A stretch of 64,000 nt of DNA from Chrysophaeum taylorii (lineage: Eukaryota > Sar > Pelagophyceae > Pelagomonadales > Pelagomonadaceae). Positions 55,032-64,000 of this stretch are shown piece by piece. Position 1 is the stretch's first letter. Every line of letters starts with the position of its first letter. The stretch covers positions 1 through 64,000 of the forward strand of contig JAQMWT010000139.1 of NCBI GenBank assembly GCA_029834535.1. The letters are read 5' to 3'. The notes under the pieces were generated by a model. That model made no database searches, was not told the DNA's origin, and saw only the letters and a list, made by a program, of their open reading frames with translations. A program made the translations under genes and the position numbers.

Positions 55032-56315
55032 ATGGCTGGATTATCTGCTCCTGAGCCTGATGAGCGCGAAGAAGAAGCGTGCCCCCTCGCACTCTTTCCG
55101 GGGTGCGCCGTGCTCGACGTGTTGCCGGCGCGGGACGTGCACGCCGCGGCGCGCGTCTGCACGCGATGGCGGTCGACGGCGGATCGTGTGATGGGAAGCC
55201 GCCACGCGACGTGTGGCCCCAAGGCCGCCGCTCGGCTCGTGGTCACGGGGGCCGCCGAGGCGAGCGACCTCGACAAGGCGGTGGAGCGGCTCATGGCGAT
55301 GCTGTTGTGGGAGCCGCAGGTGTGCGTGGTGTTCGCGACCGACAACTCGGCGACGTTCGGTCCTGCGCGGCGACCCGGTCGGAAGCGACGAAGCCGCGCG
55401 AGCGAACTCGAGCGCGTCGCGGTGCTGCGGCTGCCGCGCGACTGCTTGGTCGTGGCAGGGTCGAGCGACGGCATCATCGGGCCCGACGAGTCGGAGCTCC
55501 GGACGCTCGAGGAAGACGGCGTCGCAGTCCTTCTCTCGAGAGCGTCGCCCGGAGGGCGGGCTCCCGCTCTCCTGGGCCTCGCGTCGCGCAAGGTCACCAA
55601 ACCGGAACAGCTCGTGATGCACGGTGGCTCTCTGAGCCACCGCTACGCCTACGACAAAATGGTCAAGAGCTACGAGCGCGACGCCCGCGACAGGTTGTGG
55701 CGCCGCAGGGTCCTCGACGGCTGGCTCGAGCGTCTCGACGCGACCGACGGCCTCCACGTCCTCCTGGGGACCACCGTCGACGCGACGACCTCGGTTGTTT
55801 CGGGAGGATTCGGCGAGGGCCGCTATGGCCGCTGCGTCGGCGGCTGCGTCTCGGGCGATGGCCAACTCGTCGCCGGCGTTCCGGGTCAACTCAAAAACGT
55901 CGCCGTCGTCCTGCTCACTCTCGCCTTCTCCTCCGCCGAATCCCGCGCCGTCTCGATAATCGACGGCGCGGGGTCGCGCGAGTACGCCGCCGCCGCCGCG
56001 AAAGAGCTCGCCTCTGCCGGTGTGCGATGCCGACCCTCGCCCGCCCGCGCGGGCCTCCTCGCGCCAGTTTGGGGCGTCGCCTCGACCTGCGCCGCGCGCG
56101 ACTCGGCGTTTCACGGCGAACCGGGGGTCGAAGCAAAGGCCCACGCCTCTCTCTTCGGCGCCCCCGCCTTTCCGCTGATTGGCTTTTACGCGCTCCGCGA
56201 GGTCGGCCCGACCCTCTCGCGCAACCGCTCGAGAGACGCCGCGGCGCGACGACGCGTCGTGCTCCACGGCTACACGACCTGCCTCGCCCTCCTCGGCACC
56301 GAAGATGCTGCGTGA
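55032..56315 (+). CDS. F-box / FIST domain protein (FBXO22-like)
   Basis: Start at Met 55032 (MAGLSAPEPDEREEEACPLA). The 427-residue product begins with an F-box (LPARDVHAAARVCTRWRSTA, with the A-x-V-C-x-x-W core), an SCF adaptor element. After it comes a FIST-type sensory region: CVVFATDNSATF, LPRDCLVVAGSSDGIIGPDE, DGVAVLLSRASPGG, and in the C-terminal half GFGEGRYGRCVGGCVSGDGQ, HASLFGAPAFPLIGFYALRE, VGP...LHGYTTCLALL. F-box plus FIST_N and FIST_C is the FBXO22 layout. A role in ubiquitination with small-ligand sensing is inferred. Single exon, same strand and 137 bp downstream of PF20. Confidence 0.78.
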   Translation: MAGLSAPEPDEREEEACPLALFPGCAVLDVLPARDVHAAARVCTRWRSTADRVMGSRHATCGPKAAARLVVTGAAEASDLDKAVERLMAMLLWEPQVCVVFATDNSATFGPARRPGRKRRSRASELERVAVLRLPRDCLVVAGSSDGIIGPDESELRTLEEDGVAVLLSRASPGGRAPALLGLASRKVTKPEQLVMHGGSLSHRYAYDKMVKSYERDARDRLWRRRVLDGWLERLDATDGLHVLLGTTVDATTSVVSGGFGEGRYGRCVGGCVSGDGQLVAGVPGQLKNVAVVLLTLAFSSAESRAVSIIDGAGSREYAAAAAKELASAGVRCRPSPARAGLLAPVWGVASTCAARDSAFHGEPGVEAKAHASLFGAPAFPLIGFYALREVGPTLSRNRSRDAAARRRVVLHGYTTCLALLGTEDAA

Positions 56316-57184
56316 TACGCTTTCTTCCATGTCTGTCTCTGTCGTCAGTCTTTTCTCGGAGCTGTGTACTTTTTCTCCGAGTCTTCTTCGACGTACGTCT
56401 CGCGCGCGCGGAAATAATTACTGTCTATCTGTACGCGCGGGTGACGTTTTTTTTCAAGATTCCCGCCTTCGCCATTCTTCTGTACGCGCTCGCTTTTTTT
56501 TTTTTCTTCTTCTTACAAAAGTGGGCGGCGGCGTCCATGTGCCTCCTTCCCCTCGTAGCTTCTGCGCTCCTTCTCGCTCGCTGCTGCTTATATAACACAC
56601 ACACTGTAATATCCTCCGGGCTTGGGGGCCCGCCCATGCGACCTCGAGGAGAATATCTGATTATTTACTACGTCGTCAACGACGGTTTAGTTTGAAGGAG
56701 AAGAATTGTAAAAAAAAATGTGGAAGGAAGCCGAAGCCGGAAAACGGAAACGGCCAATCATCAACCTCGTGGTGGCACTCCGTCCGTCCGTCCGTCCGTC
56801 CGTCCGGCTAAAGAAGAAGAATAAGGAAGAACCGACAGCACGACCGCCGGAAAAGGGGGGACTTTCAACCTCCAACCAACGCCGGACATTCATTCATTGT
56901 GCTGCCACACACGCACGAATTTGTTTTCAGGTGCAGCTGCGTCCACGATGCTTGCTCAACGAGAAAGTGCCGAAGCGACATCTTCATCGCTCGATCGAGG
57001 AGCTGCTGATACTACTACGAAGAGTCGTCTCCTTCTTGTTCTTGTTTGTGATGTTTCTGATGGTGACTGTTTGCTCGTTTGGTCGTTGTACTATTCTGAG
57101 GAGGATTCTGAGGAGGATTCTGAGGAGGAGGAGGTGGTGGTGATTGATTGATTGATTGATTGATTGTCGCGCGCGAGACGACTA
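56316..57184. other. Intergenic with several microsatellites
   Basis: No domain-bearing frame. Repeats: (CCGT)n at about 56,783-56,805, (TTCTGAGGAGGA)n at about 57,095-57,130, (GATT)n at about 57,141-57,167. A forward frame from about 56,948 (MLAQRESAEATSS...) is low-complexity and probably not a gene. Confidence 0.55.
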
Positions 57185-58591
57185 TTAAGCGACGGCAGGC
57201 GAGGCGGGCTCCTTTGATGAAGAAGAAGAAGAAGAAGAAGAAACAGCGGGCGGGACGCGGGCGGGCGGCGGGACCGGCGCGGTTGTCTCCTTGCACTCGA
57301 TGGCGCGCTTGCGGTTCCAAAAGGAAGCGGGGAGGATTTTTGTTTGGATGCAGCGGTCCTTGTACTTACGGGCGACGAGCTGGACCTCGTCGAAGAGCGC
57401 GTCGTCGAGGAGGGTCGGCTCGAAGCCGAGACTACGGAACTTGCGGTTGGAGACGTCGAGCTCGTTCTCGGCGGCCTCCTGGCGGGGGTTGGGGAGGAAG
57501 CGGGCGGGGACGTTGGACATGGAGGATATTTTGTCGGCGATGTCGCGGACGCGGCGGGTCTCGGCGACTTGGTTGAAGATCTCGACGGGCTGGCCTACCT
57601 GGGGAGGGTTGTTGATGGCGAGCTCGATGCACTTGGCCGTGTCCGAAATGTGGATGAAGGCTCTTGTCTGGCCGCCCGTGCCGTAGACGGTGAGGGGGAC
57701 GCCGAGCGCGGCCTGCATGAGGAAGCGGTTGAGGACGGTGCCGTAGTCGCCGTCGTAGTCGAATCGGTTGAGGAGGCGATCGTCCATGGCCGTGAGCTTG
57801 GTGTTCGTGCCCCAGACGATGCCCTGATGGAGGTCGGTGATGCGCAGGCCGTCGTTCTTGTTATAGAACTGGAAGAGGAGGGCGTCGAGGCACTTGGTGG
57901 TGTGGTAGACGGAGCCGGGATAGGCGGGATGGAGGATCTTGGCCTCGCGGCCGCCGGGCAAAACGACGTCGATATAACCCTCGGGGATCTCGCCGCCCGA
58001 TGTCCCGTAGCCGTAGACGCCCATCGTACCGAGGTGGACGAGGTGGGCGCAGCAGTCGGCCTCGACGACGGCGGTGAGGACGTTGTGAGTGCCTCTGACG
58101 TTGTTGTCGACCGTGTAGCGCTTCTGCTTCTCGCCCTTTTGCGAGTAGGGGGCCGCGCGCTGCTCGGCGAAGTGGACGATCGCGTCGGGTCGTTCCTTGT
58201 CGATGAGGGCGGCGAGGCGGTCGTAGTCCTCGGCAACGTCGATGCTCTCGAAGCCGATTTTTTTGCCGGTCAGTTCCTCCCACGCGGCCAGACGCACCTC
58301 GGGGTGCGAGATGGGCGTCAGCGAGTCGCACCCGAGCTCGGTATCGATGTTCCGCCTCGATAAATTGTCGACGATCGTGACGTCGTGGCCCGCGTCTGAG
58401 AGGTGGAGCGACGTCGGCCAGCCGCAGAAACCGTCGCCGCCGAGGACGAGAATCTTCTTCTTCTTCGGCGCCTCATCGCCACCGGCGATGCTCGCCCGGA
58501 GCGACCGAACGCCCTCTCGTCTCGGGACGAAGAAGCTCAGTACCGACGGGGCCAAGAGCAATGTAAATACTCTTGGCGAGAGGGCCCCCAT
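57185..58591 (-). CDS. SQD1: UDP-sulfoquinovose synthase (SQD1), plastid
   Basis: Start at Met 58591, giving a signal peptide and Phe motif (MGALSPRVFTLLLAPSVLSF FVPRRE) like stramenopile plastid bipartite signals; an in-frame Met also lies at 58612. The product is an extended SDR enzyme that forms UDP-sulfoquinovose from UDP-glucose and sulfite for sulfolipid synthesis. Counting from Met 58612, it has the NAD loop GGDGFCGWPT (58-67), the catalytic Thr in HLGTMGVYGYG (T196), and Y236-x-x-x-K240 in SVYHTTKCLDALL. Other SQD1 marks are HFAEQRAAPYS, RITDLHQGIVWGTNT, NRFDYDGDYGTVLNRF, and GGQTRAFIHISDTAKCIELA. The C-terminal extension is Pro/Ser-rich. Single exon, divergent from the START-DUF1336 gene. 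Confidence 0.95.
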   Translation of the reverse strand: MGALSPRVFTLLLAPSVLSFFVPRREGVRSLRASIAGGDEAPKKKKILVLGGDGFCGWPTSLHLSDAGHDVTIVDNLSRRNIDTELGCDSLTPISHPEVRLAAWEELTGKKIGFESIDVAEDYDRLAALIDKERPDAIVHFAEQRAAPYSQKGEKQKRYTVDNNVRGTHNVLTAVVEADCCAHLVHLGTMGVYGYGTSGGEIPEGYIDVVLPGGREAKILHPAYPGSVYHTTKCLDALLFQFYNKNDGLRITDLHQGIVWGTNTKLTAMDDRLLNRFDYDGDYGTVLNRFLMQAALGVPLTVYGTGGQTRAFIHISDTAKCIELAINNPPQVGQPVEIFNQVAETRRVRDIADKISSMSNVPARFLPNPRQEAAENELDVSNRKFRSLGFEPTLLDDALFDEVQLVARKYKDRCIQTKILPASFWNRKRAIECKETTAPVPPPARVPPAVSSSSSSSSSKEPASPAVA

Positions 58592-58768
58592 CCGCGAAGA
58601 CCAGACCTTCAAGGATTCCTGAACGGAAAAAAAAAAACCCTCAACTTTTAAACAACAACCCCCTCACCCAACAACTGGAAAAATAGAAGGTGACGTCAAG
58701 GTGTTCCAAGTGCAACACCACCGGGGGAGGGAGGCCCATCATCATCATCATTCCCGACCGAAGGGCCG

Positions 58769-61192
58769 ATGGTCCGCGAGTCCTATTTCGACCGCATGTT
58801 TCTCCGTCGGAGGGGCGCGCCTCATCGGCCCGCATCCTCCTCCTCCAAGGCGGCTCCGCCCGAGCAGCATTCGCAGCATTCGAAGCAGCAGCAGCAGCAC
58901 TCGGCGCCCGCCCCTTCCTCGGCCAGCAAGACGACGTCCCCGGGGGAGGTGAACGAGGTGCCCGAGGAGGTGTTGCGAAAGCGGGCTGCCGAGCTGGTGG
59001 AGTACCGGCGGAGGCAGTACTCGCGGCGGTGGCGGCTGTACGACGTGAGCCTCGACGGGATCCGGGTCTTCGTGGAAGAGAAGAAGGCGACGCACGAGGA
59101 GGACGCGCGGCTCGAGGCGCGGTCCTTTGTCGGGATCGGGGCGTGCTGGGTGCTTCTCGCGGTGGGCGCGTTGTGGTGGGTCGGCGCGTTCTGCTGCGGG
59201 TTGTGGCTCGCCGTTGGCGTCCCCGTCGTCTGGTTTATCGTCGGCGTCCCGCGCCGCGGTCGGACCATCTTCCGAGACATAAAAAGAGCGTGGCGCCTCT
59301 CGGGTCGCGTTAGGGCCGTGTGCGCCGTCGACGCCTCGGCGGAGGAAGTCTTCCGGCTGGTCCAGGGGTCGGTGAAGAGCCGCGAGGCGGACTGGTCTCT
59401 GGAATACGAAGACGGGCGCCTCGTCGAAGCCGTCGACGGCCACACGGACGTCGTCGAGGTGATGGAAAAGGTGAACACAATGCGCGTCGCCGCGAGCGTC
59501 TTGGATTTCGAGACGCGCGGGGGCGGACTCTCGGCCATCTTCCGGAAAGTCCTCGCCTTTCACGCGCGCTCGTCGAGACTGATGCGGTACTGGCGCGAAG
59601 ACGACGACGGCGGATACACGGTCGTCTCGCAGAGTGTCGAGGCCAACGCTTCGTTCCAGAGCTACACCGAGTGCCGGGGCTGCAACGTCATCCTCCAGGA
59701 CCACAAGGGCTCGATGATCGAGATCCGACCCGCCCACGGCGACCGCCGCGGCGTCGTCGTCACCGAGAGCGCCGACGTCGACGCCAAGCTTAGCTGGTTC
59801 TCGGCGCTCTACTGCTGGGGCGACCCGCCAGCCTGGCTCCGCGTCGCCGACGACTCCCCTGTCGCTGTCGCATTCCACGCGACGAGACTCCGCCGACGCC
59901 TGCGCGGCTTGCGGGCCTGCGCGACCCAGCTCTACGACGACGACCCCGCCGTCGGACGCGCCAACAAGTCCCTCTCGATCGTCACCAACGAGCTTTACCG
60001 CGGCGACGAGCTCTCTCCGCGCCACAACAGACACCGCGCCGCCGCAAACAACAACAACCACCACAACGCGGGCCCGCCCAAGCCGCTCCCGCCGCCGCCG
60101 CCCCCGCCGCTCCTGAAGTCGTCCTCGTCTTACCGCGGGCACGTCGCGACGCCTACCGACGACGAGAGCGCGACGAAGGCCGTCGTCGCCCACCACCAGA
60201 GACACCCCCACGCGCCGACCGACGAGGAGAGCACCACATCCCTCGACTCGATCGGCTCGGCACCCTCCTCCTCGACGGTCAGCGCTGCGCCCCCAAAAGA
60301 GCTCAAGGAGCTGTTTTGCTTCTTGTCTCCAAACTTCCACCGCGCGACCGCGCCCTACGAAACTAACGCCTGGGACGAGCTCCCGCCCGAGCACTTCAAC
60401 GTCCGCGGCCCGCACTATCTCGAGGACGGCAAGAAAATACCGGCGCCATCCAAGGCCTGTCGCCTCGTCAACGTCGGAACCCTCCGCAGCGAGCGACCCC
60501 TCGACAATCTCGTCAACCGCTCGGACCACGGCGTCGACGACACCCACGACGCGATCGTCATCAATTTCATGCTCCCACACGACGGCCACAACTACGTCTC
60601 CTTTCTCTTCTACTTCATCGACAACAAGACAGACAAGGCCTTTTCCAAACGCCTCCACCACTTTGCCACGGAGATGACCGACGCGCAGCGCAACGAACAC
60701 TTCAAACTCATCCCCTTCATTCAAGACGGTCCGTGGGTCGCCCGTCACGCCCTCGGCATGAAACCCGCCATCATCGGCCGCGCCATTCGCACGGCCTACC
60801 ACATCCGCGAGCCCGCCCGCCCGGGCGCGGGCCGCGTCGTCGAGATCGACGTCGACGTCGGCTCCTCGGGCACCGCCAACGCCGTCTGGCGCATCATGCG
60901 AGGCGTCGCCAAGGCCTTGGTCGTCGATCTCGCCTTCTTGTTCGAGTCCAAACTTCAGGCCGACCTCCCCGAGACCCTATTCGGCACCGCTCGCGTTTAC
61001 CACTTTGACTTTGCCACGCACGACAACCCGGCCGTCACCGTCGTCCCCCCCCCAAACCTTCGCACCGCGTCGGACAACGCCGTCCTCAAGCGCCAACACA
61101 GCGACGCCGCCTCTTCCGCGAACGTCGCATCCCCGGCCGCGCACCATCATCACCCAAACTCGCGCCTACGACAGCACGGTGCCCGTATCTGA
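58769..61192 (+). CDS. Membrane-anchored START-like / DUF1336 (EDR2-like) protein
   Basis: An 807-residue single-exon protein. Low-complexity Ser/Gln-rich N-terminus; two closely spaced membrane segments at about 118-160 (ACWVLLAVGALWWVGAFCCG, WLAVGVPVVWFIVG). A START-like lipid-binding domain covers about 180-400 (VCAVDASAEEVFRLVQG, DWSLEYEDGRLVEAVDGHTD, GCNVILQDHKGSMIEI). A disordered His/Pro/Ser linker follows, then DUF1336 at about 510-780: WDELPPEHFNVRGPHYLEDG, DAIVINFMLPHDGHNYVSFL, HALGMKPAIIGRAIRTAYHI, and EIDVDVGSSGTANAVWRIMR. This is the START-DUF1336 pair of plant EDR2/EDR2-like proteins, here with membrane anchors. Probable lipid binding or transfer at an endomembrane. Confidence 0.84.
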   Translation: MVRESYFDRMFLRRRGAPHRPASSSSKAAPPEQHSQHSKQQQQHSAPAPSSASKTTSPGEVNEVPEEVLRKRAAELVEYRRRQYSRRWRLYDVSLDGIRVFVEEKKATHEEDARLEARSFVGIGACWVLLAVGALWWVGAFCCGLWLAVGVPVVWFIVGVPRRGRTIFRDIKRAWRLSGRVRAVCAVDASAEEVFRLVQGSVKSREADWSLEYEDGRLVEAVDGHTDVVEVMEKVNTMRVAASVLDFETRGGGLSAIFRKVLAFHARSSRLMRYWREDDDGGYTVVSQSVEANASFQSYTECRGCNVILQDHKGSMIEIRPAHGDRRGVVVTESADVDAKLSWFSALYCWGDPPAWLRVADDSPVAVAFHATRLRRRLRGLRACATQLYDDDPAVGRANKSLSIVTNELYRGDELSPRHNRHRAAANNNNHHNAGPPKPLPPPPPPPLLKSSSSYRGHVATPTDDESATKAVVAHHQRHPHAPTDEESTTSLDSIGSAPSSSTVSAAPPKELKELFCFLSPNFHRATAPYETNAWDELPPEHFNVRGPHYLEDGKKIPAPSKACRLVNVGTLRSERPLDNLVNRSDHGVDDTHDAIVINFMLPHDGHNYVSFLFYFIDNKTDKAFSKRLHHFATEMTDAQRNEHFKLIPFIQDGPWVARHALGMKPAIIGRAIRTAYHIREPARPGAGRVVEIDVDVGSSGTANAVWRIMRGVAKALVVDLAFLFESKLQADLPETLFGTARVYHFDFATHDNPAVTVVPPPNLRTASDNAVLKRQHSDAASSANVASPAAHHHHPNSRLRQHGARI

Positions 61193-61195
61193 TGA

Positions 61196-61234
<39 letters not shown>

Positions 61235-61795
61235 TGATGGCCTGTTTCGTTTTGCTTTTGTTTCCCATCGCCTCTTTTTTTGCTTTACCGACCTCTTGGC
61301 GCCGCGTGGTGCCATGCGCGCGTTGCCGGCTTTGTTGGGCCGAATTTCGACAGAGCAGCCATTCACCGTGGGGGAGATACACCCCGCGACAACAACAACA
61401 ACAACAACAACAAAACATTCATTTTCCCTTTTCGGCTTTTTTTTCCGACCGACGACGACGTATATGTGACTTTCGGGAGTTCCTCGTCTCGGTCAAACTC
61501 CGGCGCTTCGCGACCGCAACCCACGTGGCGCCGCCTATTGTAGTAGAACATCCTTCCCACTCCCTGGTCGTCGACCCTTACGGACTCGCCTCAAATCGCC
61601 GCCGGAACCACCGGCCAGCCAGATAGGCTAGGGGTATTCGATCGATCGAGAGCGTTTCGATGAAGCAATCACGACCATGTCCTCGGATGTGCGTACGCGG
61701 ACTAGCCACACCGTGGATAGTCCGCTGTACACACGCACGTCCCCCTCTTCGAGTCACGAAGATTTCGGCAACGGTGAGGGTTTGTGTTTAGACAA
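61193..61795. other. 3' flank with microsatellites
   Basis: (GAC)n at 61,197-61,232 directly after the stop codon and (AAC)n at about 61,388-61,412. No gene is supported. Confidence 0.55.
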
Positions 61796-61803
61796 GTGCA
61801 GGC

Positions 61804-62120
61804 CAGTAAGTTCACCTAGTCCCAATCTCTAACCCTAGTAAGTTCACCTAATCCCAGTAAGTTTCATATAAGTTCACCTGGTCAGTAAGTTCACCTAGCT
61901 CACACCAACTCCTTTGAGCTCGTCGCTCTCGCCTCCGCCAATCTAAGCTGCTTTGATCCACACGCGCCGCCAACCTTTGAGTTTACTCTAAAAACCCTTT
62001 ACTCTAAAAACTCCCAGTAAGCTCACCTGGTCTCAGTAAGTTCACCTGGTCACTATATTCACCTAGTCCCAATCTCAAACCCCAGTAAGTCCACGTGGTC
62101 CCAGTAAGTTCACCTACAGT
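61804..62120. repeat. AGTAAGTTCACCTRGT degenerate array
   Basis: About ten copies or near-copies of agtaagttcacct followed by agtccc, ggtctc or similar, between 61,804 and 62,120, interrupted by unrelated sequence at about 61,900-62,010. The unit contains a GTAAGT hexamer. The array borders the helicase relic to its right. Confidence 0.85.
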
Positions 62121-62149
62121 GCGCGTGTAGACGCAGGGAGGGGGCTTAT

Positions 62150-62706
62150 CGGTATTGCGCAGCACGTGTGGGGTAGGGCGGAGTCGTCGACTCAGAAGAG
62201 TATATTCTCGGGGTTGCCGATCGACAGAGAGCCACGTAGAGCAGGACGTGACAGAAGACGGGCTTGTGGGCAAGAGGACGCGGACCTCGCGGGGCGTCTG
62301 GTCCTGGCTCTTGTTGATCGTTTGGCGTAGGCGGGCCTTGAGGGATACAGGTTGGAGGAGCCTCGGTGACACGACACGATCAATCACGTATCTGGTACCG
62401 TTGCAGTGGCCGTGCGACGGGTCGAGGTTGCGAAGACTTTAAGCTCGCGATTAAAGTCAGCATGCCGTTGGCTGTCAGGGAGTTGAAAACTCGACTGTAA
62501 AGAGCGAGGCGTCGTCTTCCGACCCAACCTAGTCGGCCGAAAAGAACTCCGACGCCTCGTCTCCGGGAAAAAAAGGCCGCGGTCACGCGCGCGTTGTCAG
62601 CATCGACAACATCGTTTCGACGGGGCGTGAGAATGGCGCGCTGAAAGAGCCGCCGCGGGTCGTGGAAATAGTCTGCGAGGTCGCCGTAGACGGCTTGGAG
62701 GATCAC
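62150..62706 (-). mobile_element. Decayed Helitron-type Pif1 helicase fragment
   Basis: Reverse strand. Two motifs of Helitron Pif1-like helicases are recognisable in order: VYGDLADYFHDPRRLFQRAI with LTPRRNDVVDADNARV (matching the RAILxPxNxxVxxxN block), and TINKSQDQTPREV (matching motif V, TINKSQGQT), followed by degenerate remains of the LYVALSR and GNPENILF region. The piece is short and no longer one open frame, so it is a relic of the helicase C-terminus. No RepHUH domain or CTRR hairpin end was located. Confidence 0.6.
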
Positions 62707-62789
62707 TGTCTGGCTCTCGCGCCTACCTGATCCTTACTCTCGCGCCAACCTGATCCTTACCCTAAATCGAGGGACAGACAGACAAACGC

Positions 62790-63005
62790 ATTAGGCCGGG
62801 CTCGCTGTGCCCTCACCGCCCTCACCCATGTCGCCGCCTCGGGGAACCCCGCCCAGGCCGCCCGATCCCAGCAGGACGTCACCCTTCGTCGCACATACGT
62901 CCGGCGGCAGCATGCGTACGACCTACGGGCGGGGCCCGTCCTCTCTTCGCCTGCCCCACGCCTCGGCGATGACCCCGACTAGGTCCCGCGTACTTATCTC
63001 CGCCC
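62790..63005 (+). repeat. Dispersed repeat B, copy 2
   Basis: Similar to 35,272-35,520 in the same orientation, sharing ttcgtcgcacatacgtccgg, cggcagcatgcgtacgac and cctcggcgatgaccccgact. It lies about 80 bp from the helicase relic, which raises the possibility that repeat B is part of that element family. Confidence 0.65.
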
Positions 63006-63089
63006 GTCAGGCACATCCCTCATACCCCACAAACCCACCCACATCCTTCATGCTCCCCACACACCCCCCCCCCTCTTAGCAGTCGACAT

Positions 63090-63172
63090 TTAAAGACAGA
63101 CAGACAAACAAACAAACAAACAAACAAACAAACAAACAAACAAACAAACAAACAAACAAACAAACAAACATC
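63090..63172. repeat. (CAAA)n / (CAGA)n microsatellite
   Basis: About 17 CAAA units preceded by CAGA units, 80 bp upstream of the GGCT-like gene. Confidence 0.95.
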
Positions 63173-63253
63173 TGTCGATTAGTAGTTAAGAAGACTTGGT
63201 CTAGGGTGCACGCGGCGGCTTTTTGGTGATGAGCGCGGCTTGGTGAACAAGGC

Positions 63254-63805
63254 ATGGCGAGCAACGTGGAAGAGCGCGTTTTCGTGTACGGGTCTTTGCT
63301 TCGTGGGATGCAAAACCACTCCATTTTGGAGAGCGCACGGCTGATCGACGGCAACGCGCGAACGGCGGAGGAGTACGTGATGGTGTTTGGCGGTGAGGGC
63401 GCCGAAGGAGGCCTGCACGGCGTCTACCCTTACGTGCTCGAGGAAGGCAGGCCAAGCGACACGCGCGGGCGGGTCAGGGGCGAGGTCTACGGAGTGAGCT
63501 CCAAACTCCTCGGCAAGCTGGACGAGCTCGAGGATCACCCAGTTGAGTATCGTCGACGACTGACACCGGTCGTCGGGCACCCTGAGCCGGCGTGGCTTTA
63601 TGTGTTCGAGGAGCCGGAGACGGTCGAGGATATCCGTGGCGACGTCACGTACGACACGTTCGTACCGGTCCGTCGTTTGGACTGGAGGGCGCACTACGAG
63701 AAGATGAACAATCGTCGTGGAAGAGGGACGTTGCGTCCTTGGGTCGTCAGTCTCGCGGCCATCGCCGTCGTCACGACATTCCTTTTGACTAAACCGAGGA
63801 AGTAG
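63254..63805 (+). CDS. Gamma-glutamylcyclotransferase-like (AIG2/GGCT) tail-anchored protein
   Basis: A 183-residue single-exon protein. The GGCT/BtrG-fold signature is clear: VFVYGSLLRGMQNHSILESA (the Y-G-S-L loop) and GEVYGVSSKLLGKLDELEDH PVEYRR, with the family E and R residues. These proteins cyclise gamma-glutamyl or gamma-glutamylamine groups. The unusual part is the C-terminus: a single membrane span (about 160-178, WVVSLAAIAVVTTFLL) with a short basic tail (TKPRK), a tail-anchor layout rare for this cytosolic family. The start is the first Met, 13 residues before the YGSL loop. Confidence 0.85.
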   Translation: MASNVEERVFVYGSLLRGMQNHSILESARLIDGNARTAEEYVMVFGGEGAEGGLHGVYPYVLEEGRPSDTRGRVRGEVYGVSSKLLGKLDELEDHPVEYRRRLTPVVGHPEPAWLYVFEEPETVEDIRGDVTYDTFVPVRRLDWRAHYEKMNNRRGRGTLRPWVVSLAAIAVVTTFLLTKPRK

Positions 63806-64000
63806 CTAGCAGGGTTACTCGAGGGATATAAAACGCATTCCCGAGGACCTCGCGTCCTCAGCCCGGGTTTTTTGTCTGAGCGAAGCAACCGGGGGAAGTG
63901 GGATTTGCTCACGGGGGGAGGGGGGTGTCATGTAAGGACGAAGCAGGGGGGTGTCATGTAAGGACGAAGCAGAAAAAGAAGAAGAATGTAGGGGATGTCG
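63806..64000. other. 3' flank with 26-bp tandem duplication
   Basis: Downstream of the GGCT-like gene. It contains two perfect copies of a 26-bp unit (ggggggtgtcatgtaaggac gaagca) at 63,920-63,945 and 63,946-63,971. No gene is seen before the window end. Confidence 0.7.

Noticed and set aside
56718-57143. 141-codon forward open frame
   Set aside because: It is built on CCGT and GAGGA microsatellites, with no domain and no codon bias like neighbouring genes.
63090-63172. Possible CRISPR-like or telomeric array
   Set aside because: It is a simple CAAA tetranucleotide run without spacers and without a telomere-type unit.

Overview
This is a GC-rich, gene-dense nuclear segment of a eukaryotic alga. 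About 33 protein genes are placed on both strands, all with the standard genetic code. The marks of a photosynthetic protist with a secondary, stramenopile-type plastid are: UDP-sulfoquinovose synthase (57.2-58.6 kb) with a hydrophobic leader followed by a Phe-containing motif (LSFFVP) as in heterokont plastid targeting; a ferredoxin-type divinyl-chlorophyllide/7-hydroxymethyl-chlorophyll reductase (46.5-48.0 kb); and a DEAD-box helicase with a signal-like leader. PF20/SPAG16 (53.2-54.9 kb), a central-pair protein of 9+2 axonemes, implies a flagellate stage. A pelagophyte-like stramenopile fits best; a haptophyte cannot be excluded from sequence alone.

The most striking property is gene structure. 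I resolved 34 introns in 14 genes by joining reading frames at GT...AG borders. They span only 36-70 nt, with many at 38-40 nt, and some exons are very small (22, 24 and 30 nt). Six of the introns are multiples of three without in-frame stops, so naive gene calling reads through them. Many neighbours are divergent pairs with start codons less than 130 bp apart.

Layout. 0-10 kb: asparagine synthetase end, SCP-x-type thiolase, membrane sulfotransferase, KDM6/UTX-like JmjC demethylase with a repetitive tail. 10-18 kb: ESCRT-III VPS24/CHMP3, mitochondrial ribosomal protein bS6m, KH-KH-WW RNA-binding protein, complex I subunit NDUFA5, a coiled-coil protein, a DUF1415 protein. 18-28 kb: small four-TM protein, lipid-droplet-type hydrolase, SDHAF3, an alpha/beta hydrolase, a double-Tudor protein, a PB1-ZZ-UBA (NBR1/p62-like) receptor, a U-box protein. 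28-38 kb: nine-exon tandem AAA+ ATPase, aldo-keto reductase, TBC RabGAP, PH-DUF1336 protein, UVR-DEAD helicase. 38-50 kb: fucosyltransferase-like, GT31-like and exostosin glycosyltransferases plus a WSCD-type sulfotransferase, suggestive of sulfated-glycan synthesis. 50-64 kb: propeller protein, serine racemase/threonine dehydratase, PF20, F-box/FIST protein, SQD1, a second DUF1336 protein, a gamma-glutamylcyclotransferase-like protein.

Gene-poor islands (18.8-20.0, 22.3-23.3, 34.8-35.7, 43.1-46.5 and 61.2-63.2 kb) hold diverged dispersed repeats. These include an (AGTT)n-tailed family in two copies, a roughly 230-bp family in two copies, arrays of AAGTTTGGTCA and AGTAAGTTCACCT motifs, and a decayed Helitron-type Pif1 helicase fragment. 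No rRNA, confident tRNA, CRISPR or virus-like element was found.
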